A program made the position numbers and the translations under genes. The notes beneath the pieces were generated by a model, which saw only the letters and a program-made list of their open reading frames with translations, did not search any database and was not told where the DNA came from. Positions 24,637 to 32,013 of a DNA stretch of 41,021 nucleotides are shown one piece after another; within the stretch, counting starts at the first letter, position 1; each line of letters starts with the position of its first letter. Source of the DNA: Streptomyces apocyni (GTDB lineage: Bacteria > Actinomycetota > Actinomycetes > Streptomycetales > Streptomycetaceae); NCBI RefSeq assembly GCF_009739465.1, contig NZ_WHOM01000041.1:1-41021 (forward strand), written 5' to 3'.

Positions 24637-27600
24637 CTACGGAGCCGCCGCGTCGATCGCCTTCACGATCCGCTTGTCCGAGACCGGGTACGCCGTGCCC
24701 AGCGCATGCGCGAAGTAGCTGACCCGGAGCTCCTCCAGCATCCAGCGGATGTCCAGGACCTCCCGCGGCACCGGACGCCCCTGTGGCAGCTGCTCCAGCA
24801 GCCAGGCGTATTCATCCGCCATCTCGTGGACCTTCGCCATCCGGGTGGTGTCCCGCTGGACGTTGGTCGGCATCTGCTGGAGCCGCCGGTCGGCCGCGAT
24901 CAGATAGCGCATCAGGTCCGGCAGCCGCCGCAGTCCGGTCGCCGTGACAAACCCCGGCTTGACGAGCGCGTCCAGCTGGCCGCGTACGTCCGCGAGGTTG
25001 GGCAGCAGCGCGGGGCTCCGCGCCGCCTTCAGACGGCGCTCACAGGCAGACCAGGCGGCCAGCACCTGCTGTACCTGGCCGACCGCCTTCACGGTCACGT
25101 CGACGATGTCGGCGCGCACCCGGTCGAAGAGCTTGCGGTACGACTCCTCGTCCCAGGCGGGTCCGCCGTGGTCGGCGATCAGCCGGTCCGCCGCGGCCGT
25201 CGCGCAGTCCTCGAAGAGCGCCTGCACCGAGCCGTGCGGGTTCGCGGACAGGCTGATCTTCTGCTGGTTGCTGAGCTTCTCGGACGCGAACTTCGCCGGG
25301 TTCACCGGGATGTTCAGCAGGATCAGCTTCCGGGTGCCCCGCCACATCGCCTGCGCCTGCTCGGCCTCGGTGTCGAAGAGCCGTACGGAGACCGAGGCCC
25401 CGTCATCCACCAGCGCCGGGTACGCCTTCACCGGCTGCCCCGCCCGGCGCGTCTCGAACACCCGGCTGAGTGTGCCGATCGTCCAGTCCGTCAGCCCCGT
25501 ACGCTCGATGGCCTCCCCGCCCGAGCGCTCGGCGGTGGCCGCGGCCGCCTGCGAGAGCGCCTGACGGGCCTTCGGCCTCAACTGGAGCCGTAGCGCCTCC
25601 AGATCCTTGTCCTCGGCGACCTTACGGCGACGCTCGTCGACGACCCGGAAGGTGATCTTGAGGTGATCCGGCACCCGGTCCAGGTCGAAGTCGTCGGCCG
25701 TCACCGCGACGCCGACCATCCCCTTCAACTCCCGGGCCAGCGTGACCGGCAGCGGCTCCCGCAGCGGCGTCGCCCGCTCCAGGAACGCCTTCGCGTAGTT
25801 CGGGGCCGGGACGTAGTGGCGCCGGATCGGCTTGGGCAGCGAGCGGATCAGCTCGGTGACCACGTCCTCACGCAGCCCCGGGATCTGCCAGTCGAAGCCC
25901 TCGTCCGTGACCTGGTTGAGCACCTGTAGCGGAATGTGGACGGTGACGCCGTCGGCGTCCGTGCCCGGCTCGAACTGGTAGGTGACCCGGAACTTCAGCG
26001 CGCCCTGCCGCCAGGAGTCCGGATAGTCCGCCTTCGTGACGGCCTCCGCGGACTCCCGGATGAGCATCGAGCGCTCGAAGTCCAGGAGTTCGGGCTCCTC
26101 CTTGCGTTTGTGCTTCCACCAGGAGTCGAAGTGCGCGCCGGACACGACATGGTCCGGGACCCGCTCGTCGTAGAAGTCGAAGAGCGTGTCGTCGTCGACC
26201 AGGATGTCCCGGCGGCGCGCCCGGTGCTCCAGCTCCTCAACCTCGGTCAGCAGCCTTCGGTTGTCCGCGAAGAACTTGTGGTGGGTACGCCAGTCGCCCT
26301 CCACCAGGGCGTTGCGAATGAACAGCTCGCGGGAGACCTCGGCGTCGATCCGGCCGTAGTTCACCTTCCGCTGGGCGACGATCGGGACGCCGTACAGCGT
26401 CACCTTCTCGTACGCCATCACGGCCGCCATGTCCTTTTCCCAGTGAGGTTCGGAGTACGTCCGCTTGATCAGGTGCTCTGCGAGCGGCTCGACCCACTCC
26501 GGCTCGATCTTCGCGTTCACCCGGGCCCACAGGCGGGACGTCTCGACCAGCTCGGCGGACATCAGGAAGCGCGGCGGCTTCTTGAAGAGCGCGGAACCCG
26601 GGAAGACGGCGAACTTGGCGCCACGGGCGCCCAGATAGTCGTTCCTGGCGCTGTCCTTCCGGCCGCCGCCGTCCTTCTTCGCGCCGTCGCTCTTCGCGCT
26701 CTCCTTCACGTCCTTCATGCCGATGTGGGAGAGCAGGCCGGACAGGAGGGAGATGTGGATCTGCTGCTCGGCGGCATCGTCCTCGTTCAGATGGATGCCC
26801 ATCTGCTTGGCGACCGTACGCAACTGCGAGTAGATGTCCTGCCATTCGCGAATGCGCAGGAAATTCAGGTACTCGGCCTTGCACATCCGGCGGAACGACG
26901 ACGAGCCGCGCTCCTTCTGCTGCTCGCGGACATACCGCCACAGATTCAGATAGGCCAGGAAGTCGGACGTCTCGTCCTTGAAGCGGGCGTGCTGCTGGTC
27001 GGCCTGGGCCTGCTTCTCGGACGGGCGCTCGCGCGGGTCCTGGATGGACAGCGCGGCGGCGATCACCATCACCTCGCGTACGCAGCCGTTCTTGTCGGCC
27101 TCGATGACCATGCGGGCCAGCCGGGGGTCGACCGGCAGCTGGGCGAGCTTGCGGCCCAGTTCGGTGAGGCGCTTGCGTACGTCCTTCTGGCTGGGGTCGA
27201 GCGCGCCCAGTTCCTGGAGGAGCTGGACACCGTCGCGGATGTTGCGGTGGTCCGGCGGATCGATGAAGGGGAACTTCTCGATATCGCCGAGCCCGGCCGC
27301 GGTCATCTGGAGGATGACACTCGCCAGGTTCGTACGGAGGATCTCGGCGTCCGTGAACTCCGGGCGGGCCTCGAAGTCGTCCTCCGAGTACAGCCGGATA
27401 CAGATGCCGTCCGACGTACGGCCGCAGCGGCCCTTGCGCTGGTTGGCGCTGGCCTGGCTGACCGGCTCGATCGGCAGCCGCTGGACCTTGGTGCGGTGGC
27501 TGTAGCGGGAGATGCGGGCGGTGCCCGGATCGATGACGTACTTGATGCCGGGGACCGTCAGCGACGTCTCGGCGACGTTCGTCGCCAGAACGATCCTGCG

Positions 27601-28626
27601 GCCGCTGTGGCGCTGGAAGACACGGTGCTGCTCGGCGTGCGAGAGCCGGGCGTACAGCGGGAGGATCTCGGTGCTCTTGAGTCTTCGCTTGGTGAGGGCG
27701 TCCGCGGTGTCCCGGATCTCCCGCTCGCCGGACAGGAAGACCAGGATGTCGCCGGGGCCCTCGCCCTGGAGCTCGTCGACGGCCTCGCAGATCGCGGTGA
27801 TCTGGTCGCGGTCCGACTCGTCGCTGTCCTCTTCGAGGAGCGGGCGGTAGCGCACCTCCACGGGGTACGTACGGCCGCTGACCTCCACGATCGGGGCGTC
27901 CCCGAAATGCCGCGAGAAGCGCTCCGGGTCGATGGTCGCCGAGGTGATGACGACCTTCAGGTCCGGGCGCTTGGGCAGCAGCTGGGCGAGATAGCCGAGC
28001 AGGAAGTCGATGTTCAGGGACCGCTCGTGCGCTTCGTCGATGATGATCGTGTCGTACGCGCGCAGCTCGCGGTCCGTCTGGATCTCGGCGAGCAGGATGC
28101 CGTCCGTCATCAGCTTGATGAACGTCGACTCCGCCTTTACCTGATCGGTGAAACGCACCTTCCAGCCGACCGCGTCACCGAGCGGGGTGTCCAGCTCCTC
28201 CGCGACGCGTTCGGCGACCGTACGGGCGGCGATCCGCCTCGGCTGCGTATGGCCGATCATGCCGCGGACGCCACGGCCCAGCTCCAGGCAGATCTTGGGG
28301 ATCTGGGTGGTCTTGCCGGAGCCGGTCTCACCGGCGACGATCACGACCTGGTGGTCGCGGATTGCCGCCAGGATGTCGTCGCGCTTCTGGCTGACGGGGA
28401 GCTGCTCGGGATACGTGATGGCGGGCACCGCGGTGCGCCGGTCCCGTATCCGGGCAGCGGACTTCCCGGCCTCGGCCGCGATCTCGTCGAGCACGGCCTG
28501 GCGCGCCTCGGGCTTGCGGATGCGGCGGGCGCCCTCGAGGCGGCGACCCAGCCGGTGCGCGTCGCGGAGCGAGGCTTCGTCGATGAGGGCGAGCAGCTGC
28601 TGGAGGTCGGCGAAGGAAGTAGACAT
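24637..28626 (-). CDS. hrpA: ATP-dependent RNA helicase HrpA (DEAH box)
   Basis: 1329 residues, the full HrpA length. N-terminal helicase core: Walker A GETGSGKT (about 99-106), HTQPRRIAA, DEAH at 196-199, SATID, and QASANQRKGRCGR as motif VI. The winged-helix/ratchet and OB-fold regions follow, then the long C-terminal DUF3418-type part (EFFDERVP-like YDERVPDHVV, VTYQFEPGTDADGVTVHIP). A Lys/Asp/Gly-rich insert lies near 640-665. HrpA acts on mRNA/ribosome complexes in enteric bacteria, and a similar role here is likely. ATG 28626 begins at the family N-terminus with only a modest Shine-Dalgarno. A very long reverse-strand open frame over it is a GC artefact. Confidence 0.96.
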   Translation of the reverse strand: MSTSFADLQQLLALIDEASLRDAHRLGRRLEGARRIRKPEARQAVLDEIAAEAGKSAARIRDRRTAVPAITYPEQLPVSQKRDDILAAIRDHQVVIVAGETGSGKTTQIPKICLELGRGVRGMIGHTQPRRIAARTVAERVAEELDTPLGDAVGWKVRFTDQVKAESTFIKLMTDGILLAEIQTDRELRAYDTIIIDEAHERSLNIDFLLGYLAQLLPKRPDLKVVITSATIDPERFSRHFGDAPIVEVSGRTYPVEVRYRPLLEEDSDESDRDQITAICEAVDELQGEGPGDILVFLSGEREIRDTADALTKRRLKSTEILPLYARLSHAEQHRVFQRHSGRRIVLATNVAETSLTVPGIKYVIDPGTARISRYSHRTKVQRLPIEPVSQASANQRKGRCGRTSDGICIRLYSEDDFEARPEFTDAEILRTNLASVILQMTAAGLGDIEKFPFIDPPDHRNIRDGVQLLQELGALDPSQKDVRKRLTELGRKLAQLPVDPRLARMVIEADKNGCVREVMVIAAALSIQDPRERPSEKQAQADQQHARFKDETSDFLAYLNLWRYVREQQKERGSSSFRRMCKAEYLNFLRIREWQDIYSQLRTVAKQMGIHLNEDDAAEQQIHISLLSGLLSHIGMKDVKESAKSDGAKKDGGGRKDSARNDYLGARGAKFAVFPGSALFKKPPRFLMSAELVETSRLWARVNAKIEPEWVEPLAEHLIKRTYSEPHWEKDMAAVMAYEKVTLYGVPIVAQRKVNYGRIDAEVSRELFIRNALVEGDWRTHHKFFADNRRLLTEVEELEHRARRRDILVDDDTLFDFYDERVPDHVVSGAHFDSWWKHKRKEEPELLDFERSMLIRESAEAVTKADYPDSWRQGALKFRVTYQFEPGTDADGVTVHIPLQVLNQVTDEGFDWQIPGLREDVVTELIRSLPKPIRRHYVPAPNYAKAFLERATPLREPLPVTLARELKGMVGVAVTADDFDLDRVPDHLKITFRVVDERRRKVAEDKDLEALRLQLRPKARQALSQAAAATAERSGGEAIERTGLTDWTIGTLSRVFETRRAGQPVKAYPALVDDGASVSVRLFDTEAEQAQAMWRGTRKLILLNIPVNPAKFASEKLSNQQKISLSANPHGSVQALFEDCATAAADRLIADHGGPAWDEESYRKLFDRVRADIVDVTVKAVGQVQQVLAAWSACERRLKAARSPALLPNLADVRGQLDALVKPGFVTATGLRRLPDLMRYLIAADRRLQQMPTNVQRDTTRMAKVHEMADEYAWLLEQLPQGRPVPREVLDIRWMLEELRVSYFAHALGTAYPVSDKRIVKAIDAAAP

Positions 28627-28708
28627 ACGAATCCCAGGATCTCACCCGGTCCTGAGCCCTGGCGAACGCATTACCGTCCCCAGCACCCCCGTGGTGCACT
28701 ATGGACGC

Positions 28709-29206
28709 ATGCCCCGCCCCTGCCCCCGCCGCCGCGCCGCGCTGAACGCGCTGCTCAGCGTGCTGTTGGTGGCGCTTACGGCGGGGGCGTTCTGCGGGGT
28801 CGCGGGCGCGGGTTCTGGTGCGGGTTCTGGTCGGGCGGGCGCCGGTGGCACGGTGCGTGCCGCCCCTGCTGGGGCCGGTGAGGCCGAGACCTCGCGCGTC
28901 GCCGCTGCCAGGTCCGTAGGCGGCGACGTCGACGTCGTACGGGTTCTGGCTTCGGACCAGGGGCCAGGCTGCGGCCAGCGGGACGCGTACGAGCGGGACG
29001 GGCAGCCGGCCGCCCCGCCGCGCGGGGGCGCCGCGTACGAGTTGCTCACAGCGCTCGCCCACGCCCACGGCGCGTCGCCCACTTCCTCCAACGCCGACGT
29101 CGAGGCCCGGCTGGCCGACGGCGGCCGCCTTGGCGCGGCACCTGACCGCGGGCCGCCGCCACGCGACCCGCCCACCCCCGTCCAGCTCTCCGTCCTGCGC
29201 GTGTAG
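28709..29206 (+). CDS. Secreted small protein heading the disulfide cassette
   Basis: 165 residues. Signal peptide with a basic start (MPRPCPRRR) and hydrophobic core LLSVLLVALTAGAFCGVAGA, then a Gly/Ala low-complexity stretch, and a short ordered part (VDVVRVLASDQGPGCGQRDA, AAYELLTALAHAHGAS). One Cys remains in the mature region. No family recognised. ATG 28709 is chosen; an in-frame GTG at 28691 would add six residues. The next gene follows 51 nt downstream in the same direction, and the gene is divergent from hrpA. Location suggests a substrate or accessory of the downstream thiol proteins (inference). Confidence 0.6.
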   Translation: MPRPCPRRRAALNALLSVLLVALTAGAFCGVAGAGSGAGSGRAGAGGTVRAAPAGAGEAETSRVAAARSVGGDVDVVRVLASDQGPGCGQRDAYERDGQPAAPPRGGAAYELLTALAHAHGASPTSSNADVEARLADGGRLGAAPDRGPPPRDPPTPVQLSVLRV

Positions 29207-29257
29207 GCCGCCGCTCCAGGCCCGCCCACACCACGCCCAGGACAGGAGAACCCCGAC

Positions 29258-29875
29258 GTGACCACCACCACCCCGCGCCGCCCACGCCGCGCGGGCCCCC
29301 TGCTGCGCGCCTGCGGCACGCGGCTACGGCTCGCGCCCCGCGCCCTCGCGGGCTGGCCGCCCGCCCGCTGGGCCATCGCGCTCGGCTCCGCCGTGGGCTG
29401 CGCGCTGCTGATCGGGTTGCCGACGGCGGTCGTCCCGAACCCCGTGTTCGGCCGCGAGATCCCACCCGAGCCGTGGAGCTACCCCGTACTGGCGGCCTCC
29501 GCGCTCCTCGCCGGGCTGCTCCTGGCCACGTACGTCAGGACCGGTACCCGTACGGGTCGTGCGGGCGGTACCGGTCGTACGGGCCGTGCGGGCGGTACCG
29601 GTCGTACGGGCCGTACGGGGGAGCGCGCGGCGGGCGTGTCCCGGCTCGGCTCGGTCGGCGGGGTGCTGTCCTTCCTCGCCGTGGGCTGCCCGGTCTGCAA
29701 CAAGCTGGTGCTGCTCGCGCTCGGCACCTCGGGCGCGCTGAGCGTCTGGGCACCGCTGCAACCCGCGCTGGCCGCGGCCTCGCTGGCGCTGCTCGCGGTG
29801 GCGACCGTACAGCGGCTCGCGGGTGAGGTGGCGTGCCCGGCGGACGGGGTTGGCGCGGCCGTCGCGGCCCGCTGA
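29258..29875 (+). CDS. Membrane protein with CPVC motif
   Basis: 205 residues. Hydrophobic segments near 38-58, 75-92, 133-160 and 165-185. A hydrophilic loop of Gly-Thr-Gly-Arg repeats (93-121) separates the first pair from VLSFLAVGCPVCNKLVLLAL, where the CPVC (144-147) is a thioredoxin-like CxxC at a membrane surface. Another Cys is near the C-terminus. It is likely a membrane thiol carrier working with the DsbA-like and CcdA-like proteins downstream (inference from motif and order). GTG 29258 is preceded by ACAGGAGA about 10 nt upstream. Confidence 0.75.
   Translation: MTTTTPRRPRRAGPLLRACGTRLRLAPRALAGWPPARWAIALGSAVGCALLIGLPTAVVPNPVFGREIPPEPWSYPVLAASALLAGLLLATYVRTGTRTGRAGGTGRTGRAGGTGRTGRTGERAAGVSRLGSVGGVLSFLAVGCPVCNKLVLLALGTSGALSVWAPLQPALAAASLALLAVATVQRLAGEVACPADGVGAAVAAR
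29543..29614 (+). repeat. 27-bp tandem repeat in the CPVC gene
   Basis: Two exact 27-nt units (29561-29587 and 29588-29614) plus a diverged 18-nt partial unit before them, encoding GGTGRTGRA-type repeats of the cytoplasmic or external loop. Confidence 0.85.
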
Positions 29876-29876
29876 G

Positions 29877-29935
29877 CCTCTTTCCTTTCTCTTCTTCGTT
29901 CTGTCTTCTCTTCTCGTTCTTCTCGTTCTTCTCGC
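29877..29935 (+). promoter_or_regulatory. 59-nt polypyrimidine tract, possible rut-like element
   Basis: Between the CPVC gene and the DsbA-like gene the sense strand has no A and five G in 59 nt, with a CTCGTTCTT 9-nt repeat. The transcript would be unstructured and pyrimidine-rich with C far above G, as in Rho utilisation sites. Confidence 0.5.
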
Positions 29936-29962
29936 ATGACTTCCTTGGAGCACTGAACCGCT

Positions 29963-30739
29963 GTGTCCGTCACCCCTGCAAAGAACTCCGTCAAGAACTC
30001 CCGGCGCCGCGGCATCGCCATCGGCGCGGGCGTCCTCACCGCCGCCGTACTGCTCGGCGTCTTCTCGTACACCGCGACCAAGCCGGACGCCGCCTCGTCC
30101 GGCGCATCCGCCTCGTCCGGCGACAAGCCCGCCGCCGAGGTCTCGTCCGACCCGCGGAACAGCGGTGTCCACGAGCAGCTGCTGAAGCTGGCCAGGCGCG
30201 ACACCAAGGACCCGCTCGCGCAGGGCCGGGCCGACGCGCCCGTCGTACTGATTGAGTACGCCGACTTCAAGTGCGGCTACTGCGGCAAGTTCGCCCGGGA
30301 CACCGAACCCGCGCTGGTCAAGAAGTACGTCGACGACGGCACCCTGCGCATCGAGTGGCGCAACTTCCCGATCTTCGGCGCGGAGTCCGAGGGCGCGGCA
30401 CGGGCCGCCTGGGCGGCCGGGCAGCAGGGCCGGTTCTGGGAGTTCCATGAGGCGGCGTTCGCGACGGGCGCCAAGGAGAAGGGCTTCGGCCCCGGACAGC
30501 TCGACGAACTGGCCCGTACGGCAGGAGTCAAGGACCTCGACCGGTTCCGGGCGGACCGGGAGTCCGACGCGGCGAAGAAGTCCGTCAACCAGGACCGCGA
30601 GGAGGCGTACCGACTCGGCGCCACCTCGACCCCGTCCTTCCTGGTCAACGGAAAGCCCCTGGCGGGCGCCCAGCCCGAGGAGACGTTCACGCAGGCCATC
30701 GAGGCGGCGAAGGACGCGGCGAAGGACGCGGCCAAGTGA
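29963..30739 (+). CDS. Membrane-anchored DsbA-like thioredoxin-fold protein
   Basis: 258 residues. One N-terminal membrane anchor (about 17-37), a Ser/Ala linker, then a DsbA/Thioredoxin_4 domain: VVLIEYADFKCGYCGKF (active site C104-G-Y-C107), the helical insertion, and the cis-proline loop STPSF before LVNGKPL. It forms or isomerises disulfides in exported proteins. GTG 29963 with GGAG 12 nt away is an imperfect start. It overlaps the CcdA-like gene by 4 nt (GTGA), so a reductive electron supply from CcdA is the natural partner. Preceded by a pyrimidine tract that may control its expression. Confidence 0.9.
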   Translation: MSVTPAKNSVKNSRRRGIAIGAGVLTAAVLLGVFSYTATKPDAASSGASASSGDKPAAEVSSDPRNSGVHEQLLKLARRDTKDPLAQGRADAPVVLIEYADFKCGYCGKFARDTEPALVKKYVDDGTLRIEWRNFPIFGAESEGAARAAWAAGQQGRFWEFHEAAFATGAKEKGFGPGQLDELARTAGVKDLDRFRADRESDAAKKSVNQDREEAYRLGATSTPSFLVNGKPLAGAQPEETFTQAIEAAKDAAKDAAK

Positions 30740-31602
30740 GCGACATCGGCTACTTCGCCGCGTTCCTCGGCGGGTTGCTGGCGCTGCTCAGTCCGTGCAG
30801 CGCGCTGCTGCTCCCGGCGTTCTTCGCGTACTCGATCGACACCTCGTCGCGGCTGCTCGCCCGTACCGGCATCTTCTATCTGGGCCTTGCTACGACGCTG
30901 GTGCCGCTGGGCGCGGCAGGGTCGTACGCGAGTCGTTTCTTCTACGGCAACCGGGAGCTGCTGGTGCTCGCCGGGGGCTGGCTGATCATCGCGCTCGGGG
31001 TGCTGCAGATCCTCGGGATGGGCTTCGCCTCGCGCCGGATGGCCGAGCTGTCAGGCCGCATCCGCCCGACGACGGCGCTGTCCGTCTACGCGCTGGGCGC
31101 GGTGTACGGGCTGGCCGGGTTCTGTGCGGGGCCGATCCTCGGCAGCGTGCTGACGGTGGCCGCGATGGGTGGCAATCCGGGGTATGGCGGGGCGCTGCTC
31201 GCGGTGTACGCACTGGGGATGGCGGTGCCGCTGTTCGTGCTGGCGCTGGTGTGGGAGCGCTTCGATCTGGGGCGGCGGCGGTGGCTGCGGGGGCGGTCGC
31301 TGCGTCTGGGCGGCGGCCGTCTCACCCTGCATACGACATCGCTGTTGTCGGGGCTCTTCTTCGTGCTGCTGGGGGCGCTGTTCCTGGCGTACGACGGGAC
31401 GACGGCGCTGCCGGGGCTGCTGGACGTGGACAACTCGTTCGCGGTCGAGCGCTGGGCGCGCGAGGTCGGGGACCGGGTCCCGGACGTGGTGCTGCTGGTG
31501 GGTGTGGTGGCGGCGGTGGGCCTGGGCTGGCTCGTACGCGCCCGCCGCGCCGCGAGGCTCGTACGCGCCCGTCGCGCCGAGAGCGCCGAGAGCCAGGGCT
31601 GA
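30736..31602 (+). CDS. CcdA/DsbD-type membrane thiol-electron transporter
   Basis: 288 residues, about seven hydrophobic segments. The two hallmark cysteines sit in the CcdA motifs LLSPCSALLLPAF (Cys21) and YGLAGFCAGPILG (Cys130). CcdA proteins carry electrons from cytoplasmic thioredoxin to extracytoplasmic thiols, for cytochrome c maturation or other substrates. GTG 30736 overlaps the stop of the DsbA-like gene. No cytochrome c maturation genes (ResB, ResC) lie nearby, so a general thiol-disulfide role is more likely. The C-terminus is Arg-rich and cytoplasmic. A bidirectional hairpin follows. Confidence 0.88.
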   Translation: MSDIGYFAAFLGGLLALLSPCSALLLPAFFAYSIDTSSRLLARTGIFYLGLATTLVPLGAAGSYASRFFYGNRELLVLAGGWLIIALGVLQILGMGFASRRMAELSGRIRPTTALSVYALGAVYGLAGFCAGPILGSVLTVAAMGGNPGYGGALLAVYALGMAVPLFVLALVWERFDLGRRRWLRGRSLRLGGGRLTLHTTSLLSGLFFVLLGALFLAYDGTTALPGLLDVDNSFAVERWAREVGDRVPDVVLLVGVVAAVGLGWLVRARRAARLVRARRAESAESQG

Positions 31603-31612
31603 GAAACCGGAA

Positions 31613-31639
31613 AAGGCCCCGATCTCAGATCGGGGCCTT
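31613..31639. terminator. Bidirectional terminator ccdA-like / tRNA operon
   Basis: AAGGCCCCGATCT (31613-31625) and its exact complement (31627-31639). It lies 11 nt after the gene stop and 6 nt after the opposing tRNA-Phe CCA. Confidence 0.85.
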
Positions 31640-31645
31640 AGAGGG

Positions 31646-31722
31646 TGGTGGCTGGGGCCGGGATCGAACCGGCGACCTATCGCTTTTCAGGCGATCGCTC
31701 GTACCAACTGAGCTACCCAGCC
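31646..31722 (-). tRNA. tRNA-Phe(GAA), CCA encoded
   Basis: Acceptor GGCTGGG/CCCAGCC, anticodon loop CTGAAAA (GAA), T arm GCCGG-TTCGATC-CCGGC, discriminator A and CCA at 31646-31648. Last gene of a three-tRNA unit. Confidence 0.95.
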
Positions 31723-31746
31723 ACGCGATCCGGCGAGAGATCGCAG

Positions 31747-31821
31747 CGGTCCTGACGGGATTTGAACCCGCGGCCTCCACCTTGACAGGGTGGCGAGCAC
31801 TCCAAACTGCTCCACAGGACC
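31747..31821 (-). tRNA. tRNA-Asp(GTC), copy 2
   Basis: Same 75-nt sequence as 24443-24517. Middle gene of the Glu-Asp-Phe unit; CCA not encoded. Confidence 0.96.
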
Positions 31822-31860
31822 TTGCGCGTGTGCGGGACTAGTCTCGCACACGATGTAGCG

Positions 31861-31933
31861 TGCCCCCAACGGGATTCGAACCCGTGCTACCGCCTTGAAA
31901 GGGCGGCGTCCTGGGCCACTAGACGATGAGGGC
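31861..31933 (-). tRNA. tRNA-Glu(TTC)
   Basis: 73 nt, acceptor GCCCTCA/TGGGGGC (one T:G), anticodon loop CTTTCAA (TTC), T arm ACGGG-TTCGAAT-CCCGT, discriminator A. First gene of the unit; CCA not encoded. Confidence 0.95.
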
Positions 31934-31977
31934 TAAGGGCCCGCCTGGGCGCTTTGCAGCGCGTCGGGGACGTGAGA

Positions 31978-32007
31978 AGCATACGGGGTGCGGGGAGCGA
32001 TCGCCAA
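31978..32007 (-). promoter_or_regulatory. Promoter of the tRNA Glu-Asp-Phe operon
   Basis: TTGGCG (32002-32007) and TATGCT (31978-31983) on the minus strand, 18-nt spacer, 44 nt before tRNA-Glu. The -10 matches that of tRNA-Lys. Confidence 0.55.
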
Positions 32008-32013
32008 AACGGT

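Noticed and set aside
25936..28881. 981-residue open frame antisense to hrpA
   Set aside because: It is a mirror of hrpA caused by high third-position GC; the product has no family features and runs past the hrpA start.
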